Shown here piece after piece: positions 24,562 through 31,865 of a stretch of 47,010 bases of DNA. The translations under genes were made by a program, and so were the position numbers. How positions within the stretch are numbered: position 1 is the stretch's first letter; each line of letters starts with the position of its first letter. The DNA comes from JAGLQA01 sp023135565 (GTDB lineage: Bacteria > Acidobacteriota > Aminicenantia > UBA2199). The stretch spans positions 1 through 47,010 of the forward strand of contig DAOWCY010000030.1 of assembly GCA_030639305.1 (NCBI GenBank), read 5' to 3'. A model generated the notes under the pieces. The model made no database searches, was not told the DNA's origin, and was given only the letters and a program-made list of their open reading frames with translations.

Positions 24562-24608
24562 GTGAGCCGCTGTGCGGCAATCCTCTATAATACATCTAAT
24601 TTCTTGCA

Positions 24609-26024
24609 TTATTTCTCCAGGTATAATTTATGAATTCCAGGGTACTTCCCTTTCAGATCCGGGTAGGTGGTGAAAACTTTCTTAAAGCGGGTGTTTAACG
24701 TGCCCCGCTTGCTCTCCGGGTATCCTAAATACTTGTAGGCTTCGATTTTTGCGCCCTTCGATTTTTTTAGCGCAGCCGCCATATATTTCAATGTCGTTTC
24801 TGCCAGTATTTTATCTAAGTCTATCTGTGCCGAGCCGGGCTTTTCCAAAACTCCATTTTGCAGATCAAAAGGTAAATGACCGGGCTTTATGGTTTTATCG
24901 TTATCTAACCGGGCATTCATGCCGGATAATTCGATGACATGCTTGAGTTCAAAAAGATTGCCGGGCCAGGGGTAAGCTTTAAACATTTTCAGGACTTCAT
25001 TAGAAATAGCGCCGGCTGTCGTCTTACCCAGGTGCTTTAATTCCAATAAATAGTATTGGGACAACAGGAAAATATCATCGCCCCTCTCCCTTAATGGGGG
25101 AATCAATATCTCCGGGGTTTTTACCCGGTAAAAAAAGTTAGCATGAATATTCTTGTTCGTTATCAACTGGTCGGACGAACGGCTGGTGGAGAGTATAACC
25201 TGTACTTTTACGGCCTGCCCATGTTTTTTACCTGTCTTCTTCAATTCCCCGCTGTCGAAAAAATCGAGCAGGCGCTGCTGGGTTTCATAATCTAACCGGA
25301 ACACATCTTCAAGATACAATACACCGGCCTGGGCCTGTTTAATCAATCCTTCAGCCTTATCGCCGCCGAACAATTGAGCCGCTAAATCCTCTTCCCCGGG
25401 GTTAATCACTTTTTTTACAAACTTTCCCCGGACACTGCTTTTCCTGTGAATATACTGCGCCACCTGCCCTTTTTCGGTGCCCATTTCTCCAACCAGCAGA
25501 ATCGGGGACTCCTTTTCCCGGGCAAATTTTTCGGCAAAAGCGATAATGCGCTTTATTTTTATATCGTTCCCGATCACCCGGTCAACGGCAGCGGATTCCG
25601 CCAGTTTTTGATCAGCTATTTTAACGGCCTTATCTTCGATTATAATGCGATTAATCTTCTTTATAAATTCTGTTTTGAAATCCTTCTCTTTCAGGTACTG
25701 CTTCTCTAAATAATCTTTTGCCCCCAGGCGGAGAGATTTTACAGCGGTTTCGATGGATGCATAACCGGTCAATACGATGATCGGCGCATGGGGGTCTTCA
25801 TTCAGGGCATACTCTAACAATTCCATGCCTTCATACCCGGATTTAAGACGCAGGTCGAGGATAATGGCATTGTATTTCCCCGGTTTATACAATGAATAAA
25901 AATCCGCTTCCGAATACCCTTCATCGAAATCGATCTCTCCTAAATCACGCAGCATTTTTTTTGCTTCTGTGATAAACTTTTTATCATCGTCAATAATCAA
26001 AATGTTAAATTTTTTGCCATTCAT
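24609..26024 (-). CDS. NtrC-like response regulator lacking GAFTGA
   Basis: A 471-residue protein with a complete receiver (D12-D14, D57 in IILDLRL, T86, K108), a sigma54-activator-type AAA+ domain (about 150-370) and a Fis-like C-terminal helix-turn-helix (AYKYLGYPESKRGTLNTRF). The AAA+ part keeps the conserved FFYRVKTPEILIPPLRERGD and YPWPGNLFELKHV blocks, but the P-loop reads GEMGTEKG instead of GESGTGKE, Walker B reads GVLYLEDV, and the GAFTGA loop that touches sigma54 is absent (LFGGDKAEGLIKQAQAG). So it probably binds DNA or other proteins without remodelling sigma54. It is the first gene of the minus-strand locus, directly under a consensus promoter. Confidence 0.88.
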   Translation of the reverse strand: MNGKKFNILIIDDDKKFITEAKKMLRDLGEIDFDEGYSEADFYSLYKPGKYNAIILDLRLKSGYEGMELLEYALNEDPHAPIIVLTGYASIETAVKSLRLGAKDYLEKQYLKEKDFKTEFIKKINRIIIEDKAVKIADQKLAESAAVDRVIGNDIKIKRIIAFAEKFAREKESPILLVGEMGTEKGQVAQYIHRKSSVRGKFVKKVINPGEEDLAAQLFGGDKAEGLIKQAQAGVLYLEDVFRLDYETQQRLLDFFDSGELKKTGKKHGQAVKVQVILSTSRSSDQLITNKNIHANFFYRVKTPEILIPPLRERGDDIFLLSQYYLLELKHLGKTTAGAISNEVLKMFKAYPWPGNLFELKHVIELSGMNARLDNDKTIKPGHLPFDLQNGVLEKPGSAQIDLDKILAETTLKYMAAALKKSKGAKIEAYKYLGYPESKRGTLNTRFKKVFTTYPDLKGKYPGIHKLYLEK

Positions 26025-26033
26025 TGCGAGGAA

Positions 26034-26062
26034 ATTATACTCCCCTAAAAACGTAATGTCAA
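26034..26062 (-). promoter_or_regulatory. Consensus sigma70 promoter of the minus-strand locus
   Basis: TTGACA, exactly 17 bases, and TATAAT on the minus strand; the -10 box ends nine bases before ATG 26024. The expected start site leaves a leader of about three bases and there is no Shine-Dalgarno sequence. Confidence 0.75.
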
Positions 26063-26078
26063 GTTTTTTCTCAAAAAT

Positions 26079-26140
26079 GGGCGCCGCCCGCGCCGCGGGG
26101 TTTGTTTTTTAGCAAACTTTCCCGAAGTATTAGTAAAAAA
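26079..26140 (+). repeat. Palindromic element, family A, partial copy
   Basis: GGCGCCGCCCGCGCCGCGGGG followed within a few bases by TAGCAAACTTTCCCGAAGTATTAG. The second part is nearly the same as 26372-26396 and matches the end of the in-gene copy at 1487-1592. Confidence 0.6.
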
Positions 26141-26290
26141 GTGACTCAAGTCATGAATTTATGGAATTGGATGCTCAACGGCGACGACGGCGCCGTGCTA
26201 AAAACGATGAATAGTTATGCGGTACACCATTGCAAATATGAAGATATTATAATAAAATTAGAAATGAAAAAAAAAGAACTCGACTTTAAC

Positions 26291-26400
26291 CCAAAAAGCA
26301 GGCGGCGCCCGCAGCCCATGATGGGCCTGGGAAAAGCATCTTCGACCAGGTTGACAAAAAAACTTGCTTTTTTAGCAAACTTTCACGAAGTATTAGCAAT
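26291..26400 (+). repeat. Palindromic element, family A, full copy
   Basis: Runs from AAAAAGCAGGCGGCGCCCGC to TTTCACGAAGTATTAGC, directly upstream of the EamA transporter start. It aligns end to end with the copy inside the FecCD ATPase gene. The 150 bases between this and the partial copy are AT-rich and show no supported gene. Confidence 0.7.
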
Positions 26401-26422
26401 AAACACCTCGCAAAAGAGCATC

Positions 26423-27304
26423 ATGCCTCTTCCGGCCAGGGCTGCTCTTTTTACCGCCTGCTTTTTCTGGGCCGCTTCTTTTATCGCTACAAAAAAAGCG
26501 CTGCCCGTGGTGCCACCGGTTACCTTAGTAGCCCTGCGTTTGCTGATTTCATCATTGTGCTTCATGGCGTGGCTCTTTGTGCGCCGGGAAAAAATCCGCT
26601 GGGGCGGTATGGGCTGGTTGGGCCGCCTTTTTTTGTTGAGCCTCTTCGGCACCGGTTTGCATTATGGGACGCAGACTATCGGGCTGGAGTATACGACGGC
26701 GTCTAATGCGTCGCTCTATGCGGTGACCGGCCCCATCTCCATCGCAATTATCGCCGCCCTGTTTTTAGGCGAAAAAATCAGCCGCAAAAAAGCCCTGGGC
26801 ATCGGCTGCGCCCTGATCGGCGTGTTAGTGGTCATGGGCATCGACACTTTGAAAGAATTCGATCTTAAAGGTCACATGTTGGGCGACCTGCTGGTTTTTA
26901 TCAGTATTTTTATGTGGGGGATTTTTTCAGTGCTGGGAAAAAATGAGACCCGGCGTATGGGGGCTTTAGGTTTGACCGCGGCGGTTACTTTTATAGGCGC
27001 GCTGTATATGATCCCCCCGGCCTTAATCGAAATGCAAAGTAAAGCTTTTTCCTTAGCCACAATCACTTTCGATGCCTGGACAGCTATCGCTTTTTTGGGC
27101 GTCACCTGTTCTTTCTTGGCCACCCTGCTCTACTTCTATGCCTTAGAAAAAACCGAAGCCCAGAAAGTGGGCGTCTATTTATATACTATTCCGCCGATGA
27201 CCTACATTATTGCCTGGATATTCCTAAAAGAGGCGGTGGGCCTAAACTTGTTTTTCGGTTCTCTTATTGTGTTTGCCGGGGTCTATTTCACCGAGAAAGG
27301 ATAG
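26423..27304 (+). CDS. EamA/DMT-family transporter
   Basis: A 293-residue inner-membrane protein with ten predicted helices formed by two EamA repeats (about 5-135 and 150-290). Family marks include FFWAASFIATKKAL near the N-terminus, EYTTASNASLYAVTGPI before helix 4, LGEKISRKKALGIGCALIG, and in the second half the matching block KVGVYLYTIPPMTYIIAWIF and FLKEAVGLNLFFGSLIVFAG. The family exports amino acids, nucleotides or other metabolites; the substrate is unknown. The open frame runs back to 26102, but that part is the palindromic element and AT-rich filler, so I start it at ATG 26423, where the first membrane helix begins. It appears monocistronic. Confidence 0.9.
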   Translation: MPLPARAALFTACFFWAASFIATKKALPVVPPVTLVALRLLISSLCFMAWLFVRREKIRWGGMGWLGRLFLLSLFGTGLHYGTQTIGLEYTTASNASLYAVTGPISIAIIAALFLGEKISRKKALGIGCALIGVLVVMGIDTLKEFDLKGHMLGDLLVFISIFMWGIFSVLGKNETRRMGALGLTAAVTFIGALYMIPPALIEMQSKAFSLATITFDAWTAIAFLGVTCSFLATLLYFYALEKTEAQKVGVYLYTIPPMTYIIAWIFLKEAVGLNLFFGSLIVFAGVYFTEKG

Positions 27305-27739
27305 TAATCGGGAGAGATCAGGAGGGGTTCAAGAGAACTCAGGAGGAGATCGGGAGAACTCAGGTATAGGGGAATCTCGATATTTCCCAGGAAGAACTCA
27401 GCCCCTTAGACCTCACGAGTGCCCAACCTCCTAAAGTTCAAGAGCCGCTTCCTTAACCTGATCCCTAAAAACTCCTTCTGAGTCCTTCTTGAGATCATCC
27501 TGAGCAATAGAAGCTCCTCCTGAGCCCTTCTTGATCTGCCGTAACCTTTTTGCTCTTTATTACGTTTTATATATAGTGTCTTTTCAAGACTAAGTTTGAG
27601 AAAAAGCCGCCTGAGGGTGGGAACTTGAATTATGTAAAACACGTTGTTCATTACCGCCATGTAATGGCATATGAGTTTGTAAATATTCTACTCTAACAAC
27701 AAACCCGCCTGAGGGTGGAAATTGAATAAGGAGCAAAAA
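27305..27739. repeat. Intergenic region with inverted and direct repeats
   Basis: The words CTCAGGAGGAG and CTCAAGAAGG recur on the plus strand at 27313-27370 and on the minus strand at 27460-27540, forming a loose inverted repeat of about 200 bases. A direct repeat, CCGCCTGAGGGTGGGAACTT at 27607 and CCGCCTGAGGGTGGAAATT at 27705, is 98 bases apart. CATTAC and GTAATG form a small hairpin near 27650. An 84-codon minus-strand frame over the repeats is Arg/Leu-rich and not credible. Confidence 0.5.
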
Positions 27740-29944
27740 ATGAAAAAAAATGCACTCGAAAAAAACATCTTGTTGTTGATTATCGTGATGATAACCGCCG
27801 GCCTGCTGTTCCCAAAGACCGCGCCCGCCTCTGTGACCTCTGTGACCTCTGTGGCTAATCCCGCGAAAGAAATTTTCAAAACCGGTACAGCGCCGGTTAT
27901 AGACGGAAAGTTAGATGACCCGGTCTGGCAATCGGCGTTAAAAGTAACGGGTTTTAAAACCTTTAAGCCCGATTTCGGCAAAAAACCCAGCAGCAAAACC
28001 ACAGCTTATGCTGCTTATGATAAAGAGAATTTTTATTTTGCTTTCCGCTGTTACGACAGCAATCCCAAAAAGATAATGGCCACCGTAACCAAAAGGGATA
28101 ACATGTTCAACGAAGACTGGGTAAGCATCGTTTTAGATACCTTTAACGACAAGCAGGGAGGCTATGGTTTTTTTGTGAATCCGCTGGGTATCCAGGGCGA
28201 CGGTATGATGGATATTAACGGCAGCTTAGAGGCCAGCCACGATATGGTATGGTACAGCAAAGGACTGCTCGACGATGAGGGCTATACCGTAGAGTTCCGG
28301 GTACCCTTTAAAAGCATCCGCTTCCCCGGCAAAAAAAAATTCACCATGGGAATACTTTTTATCCGCCAACTGATGCGCCAATCGGAATATGCCAGCTTGC
28401 CGGTCATATACCCGGAAAAAGGCTCCATGCTGTCACAGAGCCTGCCTGTCACTGTCTCCGGCATCAAATACAAAAGGGTGGTGGAACTGCTGCCGGCTTT
28501 TACTTCCAACAGGGAAAGTTCGCACCGGGAAGGAGAACTAAAAGTAGATGACAGCAGCAGCGCTGTTAGTTTAACCGCCAAAGTGGGACTTACCCCGTCA
28601 CTGACCCTGGATGCTGCTTATAATCCCGATTTCAGCCAGGTAGAAGCAGACGCCGGCCAGGTAGACGTGAACCTCCGCTACGATCTTTTCTACCAGGAAA
28701 AACGCCCTTTCTTCTTAGAAGGTGACGAAGTGTTCGATTTTTCCGGCAATACCGAAGATGGCCCCCTGGTTTCTATCGTCCATACGCGCATGATCGCCGA
28801 TCCCATTTTCGGTTTAAAATTATCGGGAAAAATCAGCCGGCGCAATACCATTGCCGCTATATATGCTATCGACGAAAAACCCTCCGCGGACTTTACGGAA
28901 GATGCTTATTTTTCGATTTTCCGATTTCGTCATGCCCTGAAAAACGACTCCTACATCGGTGCTTTTTATACGGGCCGGGATTTTGCCGGTTCTTATAATA
29001 AGATAATCGGCACGGACGGCAGGTTTCGTCTATCCCCTATCTCGGTAGCTGAATACCATTTTCTCGGTTCCACGACGAAGGGCCGGGATGAGGGCGAAAA
29101 AGAAAACGGTCACACTTTAGGCCTGCGCTATTCATTAAGCACCCGCAAAGTAACCTTAGACTTAGGGCTGCAGGATGTGTCTAAAAATTTCAGGATCGAC
29201 AGCGGTTTTTTCACCCGCACCGGCATCACCCGGCTGGCCCTGTTAGGCATATTAAGGATCTACCCCAAATCCAAATTTTTCCAGCGCATCGAGCCTTTTT
29301 ACTGGAGTTTTCATCTCTACGACAAGTACAGCGCTATGTTTGAAACCTTCAACCTGTTTACGCTTCGTTTTCACATGCCCGGGCAGACTCAATTCCGGGT
29401 TGATTTCATTGCCGCCGACGAAGTGTTTGCCGGGGAGCGCTTCGACCGCAGCGGGCTGGGTTTCCAGTTTTACAGCCAACTGAGCAAATATTTTGCGGCG
29501 CAGATTTTCTACCGCTATACCGGGGCGATCTATTACGATGCCGACAGCCCCTACCAGGGTAAGGGGAACCACGTAGGTGCATTCTTCGAATATCTCCCTG
29601 CGGAGAAGTTCAGGACCTCCTTGAACCTTTCTTATGTCGATTTTTACCGCAGCGCCGATGGCGAAAAAATCTATGATTATACGCTGCTCCGCAGCCGTAC
29701 TACTTTCCAGTTGAACAAGTACCTGTTTTTCCGCGGCATAGCCGAGTATAATTTTTTCCGGGACGAATTGTTGGTCGATCTGCTGGCCTCTTTTACTTAC
29801 ATCCCCGGTACGGTTATCCACTTAGGGTACGGTTCTATTTACGAGAAATTGCAGTGGCGGAACCGGCAGTATTTGCCTGCAGACCGTTTTTTAGAAACCA
29901 AACGCGGTTTCTTTTTTAAGGTTTCTTATCTCTGGCGTTTATAG
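27740..29944 (+). CDS. DUF5916 outer-membrane protein with CBM9-like domain
   Basis: A 734-residue secreted protein. A signal peptide (residues 10-30) is followed by a family-9-like carbohydrate-binding domain (about 45-230): APVIDGKLDDPVWQSA, then AAYDKENFYFAFRCYD. The block YNPDFSQVEADAGQVDVNLR with FYQEKRPFFLEG is diagnostic for DUF5916, whose C-terminal part is a membrane beta-barrel; the protein ends KVSYLWRL, with an aromatic/hydrophobic end as in barrel proteins. The role is unknown; sugar-linked uptake or adhesion is plausible. I start it at ATG 27740, six bases after AAGGAG. Just after the signal peptide the triplicated DNA word CTCTGTGAC codes SVTSVTSV. Confidence 0.88.
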   Translation: MKKNALEKNILLLIIVMITAGLLFPKTAPASVTSVTSVANPAKEIFKTGTAPVIDGKLDDPVWQSALKVTGFKTFKPDFGKKPSSKTTAYAAYDKENFYFAFRCYDSNPKKIMATVTKRDNMFNEDWVSIVLDTFNDKQGGYGFFVNPLGIQGDGMMDINGSLEASHDMVWYSKGLLDDEGYTVEFRVPFKSIRFPGKKKFTMGILFIRQLMRQSEYASLPVIYPEKGSMLSQSLPVTVSGIKYKRVVELLPAFTSNRESSHREGELKVDDSSSAVSLTAKVGLTPSLTLDAAYNPDFSQVEADAGQVDVNLRYDLFYQEKRPFFLEGDEVFDFSGNTEDGPLVSIVHTRMIADPIFGLKLSGKISRRNTIAAIYAIDEKPSADFTEDAYFSIFRFRHALKNDSYIGAFYTGRDFAGSYNKIIGTDGRFRLSPISVAEYHFLGSTTKGRDEGEKENGHTLGLRYSLSTRKVTLDLGLQDVSKNFRIDSGFFTRTGITRLALLGILRIYPKSKFFQRIEPFYWSFHLYDKYSAMFETFNLFTLRFHMPGQTQFRVDFIAADEVFAGERFDRSGLGFQFYSQLSKYFAAQIFYRYTGAIYYDADSPYQGKGNHVGAFFEYLPAEKFRTSLNLSYVDFYRSADGEKIYDYTLLRSRTTFQLNKYLFFRGIAEYNFFRDELLVDLLASFTYIPGTVIHLGYGSIYEKLQWRNRQYLPADRFLETKRGFFFKVSYLWRL

Positions 29945-30151
29945 AGCGAGGGGTGCGGCGCACCCACCACGTGGAGAGGGTAGTCCCTGCCGGGAGCCAA
30001 ACTTTTGTTGAGAAAAGCGAGACGATTTTTTGTTACTCTAACCCCCCTCATAGGTTCCCCGTGCCACGGGGTTGAACAAGACTTTCGTTGAGAAAAGCGA
30101 GAAACGCTCCCCCACGTATGTAGGCTGCGGGTGCCGCCCGCTTTTTACTAA
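29945..30151. repeat. Convergent intergenic palindromic repeats
   Basis: Contains GGGTGCGGCGCACCC (29950-29964), CCCTGCCGGGAGCCAAACTT, CCCCGTGCCACGGGG (30058-30072), two copies of CGTTGAGAAAAGCGAGA-like sequence, and GGCTGCGGGTGCCGCCCGC before the end of the next gene. It lies between convergent genes, where such hairpins may shape transcript ends. Confidence 0.65.
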
Positions 30152-31726
30152 CTATACATAGGCGGCAAAAATCTCTTTGCCCTGCTGCTCTATTTTTTCC
30201 CATTCTCCCTGCTTGCCGCTCTCCTTCCTCAAATCATAGATCAAAAGATAACCCCGGTTCGCATTCTGCCTGTCTAAATAATCGCACAACTGGCCGATTC
30301 CGGCCTGGTGATAAGCTTCCCCACGCCAGATTTTTAACTCGACGATATATTTTTTGTCCCCCAGGGTAACGACCACATCCAGCCGCTTTTCCTCGGATAT
30401 TTGCACTTCCTTAAAATCGAACCCCCTGCCGTTGATGATAGGTTTAATAAAAGCCAGGAAAAGAAGCCGCCCGTTTCGTTCGAGAAAATCCTTATCTTTT
30501 ATGCTGTACTGTTCTTTCATGAATTCCTGGAATTTCAATAAAACATTCTTTATGTTTATGGAGCCGTCTTTTTCGATGTACGCGGCGCTGGTATGGTGGA
30601 GCTTGATTTCGTTCGAGGTTTCTAAGTTGGAACTCATATAATCATATATCAACTGCTCATACACCCGGTTATGAACCCTGGTTTTTCTCTGCTCTTCTTT
30701 GAGAATCCCGTAAACCGTGCCCAGGTGAATAACCGCATTGTGAGGGTTATAGGAAAATTCCCGGCCGTTCATGATGATCTTAAATATAAACTCATAAAGG
30801 TTGGGATTGTTCTCCAGGTTTTTGATCAGGCTTTCGAAATTGGTACTTTTTTTCGTCAGGGCTTTTTGAACTGCCCGGGTTAGATACGCCGGTTCCCAGG
30901 TCTTTTTACTTTTACCGGGTAATATCTCTTCGTCGATAATTTTGCAAAGATAACTCACTAAAAAAGGATACCCGGAGGTAAGATAGAAAATTTTCCCGGC
31001 AAAAAATGGGATATCTATTTCAGCCTGCCGTGCCGCTGCGTATTCCTCCAGCATGGCGGCGATTTCACCGGGAAAAAGACTTAAGTCTACTTCAAAATCC
31101 ACGGCTATATTCCAGGGGCTGTTGTACATTCTTTTTTCCTGCGGACGAATTTTGGCTTTTAGAGTTTTAACGTCGTGCACACCGGCCAGGATAACCGAAA
31201 AGAAAGTATAACCCCGCTCTTCGACTTTCATAAGGTATTTCTTGCGCAGCATGCCCAGGAAATCGAGGAATAATTGGTTGTTCCCGGCTTTATCTACTTC
31301 GTCGATCATAAGCACCACTTTCCGGCCCGATTTTTTAACCAGGGCCGAGAAAAAAGAGTTCAACCTGTTAAAATTGGAGATAGTGTTTTTGTCTTTAAAC
31401 AATGCCGCCAGTTCCTTTTCCCCGATAAATTCCAATTGTTCATTCAATATATCCAGTATCGTGGCAATAAATAAGCGGTGTTCTTTATATATAGACGCAT
31501 CTATGTCTTCAAAACTGATATTCAGTACCAGGTAGCCCTTATCTTTTTTCAACTGCTGTTCCATATGGTACATGACTGTTGTTTTCCCATACTGACGCGG
31601 GCGGTTGATGGTGAAATAATCACCGGCGCTTATCATCTCTCTTATTTTTTCCAGTTTTCCCGATATATCTCCCATAAAATGGAGCCTGGGGATGCAAGTG
31701 CCGGTTATATTAAATTTCTTTGCCAT
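30152..31726 (-). CDS. AAA-like ATPase with PD-(D/E)XK nuclease-like C-terminus
   Basis: A 524-residue protein of the AAA_35/'AAA-like' STAND family. It starts with the family block KFNITGTCIPRLHFMGDIS, has P-loop PRQYGKTT (43-50) and Walker B VVLMIDEVDKA (137-147), then a winged-helix region. Its C-terminus fits PD-(D/E)XK family 9: FKEVQISEEKRLDVVV, then KYIVELKIWRG with the D, E and K residues in order. Such proteins are abundant and repeated in many anaerobes; they are suspected mobile or conflict genes but their role is unproven. A perfect promoter lies immediately before the ATG and there is no Shine-Dalgarno sequence. Confidence 0.88.
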   Translation of the reverse strand: MAKKFNITGTCIPRLHFMGDISGKLEKIREMISAGDYFTINRPRQYGKTTVMYHMEQQLKKDKGYLVLNISFEDIDASIYKEHRLFIATILDILNEQLEFIGEKELAALFKDKNTISNFNRLNSFFSALVKKSGRKVVLMIDEVDKAGNNQLFLDFLGMLRKKYLMKVEERGYTFFSVILAGVHDVKTLKAKIRPQEKRMYNSPWNIAVDFEVDLSLFPGEIAAMLEEYAAARQAEIDIPFFAGKIFYLTSGYPFLVSYLCKIIDEEILPGKSKKTWEPAYLTRAVQKALTKKSTNFESLIKNLENNPNLYEFIFKIIMNGREFSYNPHNAVIHLGTVYGILKEEQRKTRVHNRVYEQLIYDYMSSNLETSNEIKLHHTSAAYIEKDGSINIKNVLLKFQEFMKEQYSIKDKDFLERNGRLLFLAFIKPIINGRGFDFKEVQISEEKRLDVVVTLGDKKYIVELKIWRGEAYHQAGIGQLCDYLDRQNANRGYLLIYDLRKESGKQGEWEKIEQQGKEIFAAYV

Positions 31727-31732
31727 GGTATT

Positions 31733-31761
31733 ATTATAATTCTACAGGATAGACTTGTCAA
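31733..31761 (-). promoter_or_regulatory. Consensus sigma70 promoter, leaderless
   Basis: TTGACA, 17 bases, TATAAT on the minus strand, with the ATG at 31726 six bases past the -10 box. Transcription would begin on or next to the A of the start codon. Confidence 0.75.
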
Positions 31762-31865
31762 TTTTATTTGTGATTTTGCCGGCACTGTCGGCAGAATTAA
31801 TCCCCGGAACGGACGGCGGCCACGGCAATTCCAACAGGCCCCGCGGACTGCATTTAAAACCGGGG

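Noticed and set aside
24485..24595. N-terminal extension of the receiver protein
   Set aside because: It is a translation of the family B palindromic element; the receiver fold starts at ATG 24484.
26102..26422. N-terminal extension of the EamA transporter to 26102
   Set aside because: The extension covers two repeat copies and AT-rich filler; the transporter fold starts right after ATG 26423.
27406..27660. 84-codon minus-strand ORF
   Set aside because: Arg/Leu-rich translation of repeated CTCCTTCTGAG-like words; no start signal.
27606..27726. Possible CRISPR array from the repeated CCGCCTGAGGGTGG word
   Set aside because: Only two copies, imperfect, with a 75-base interval that differs from typical spacers; no cas genes in the window.
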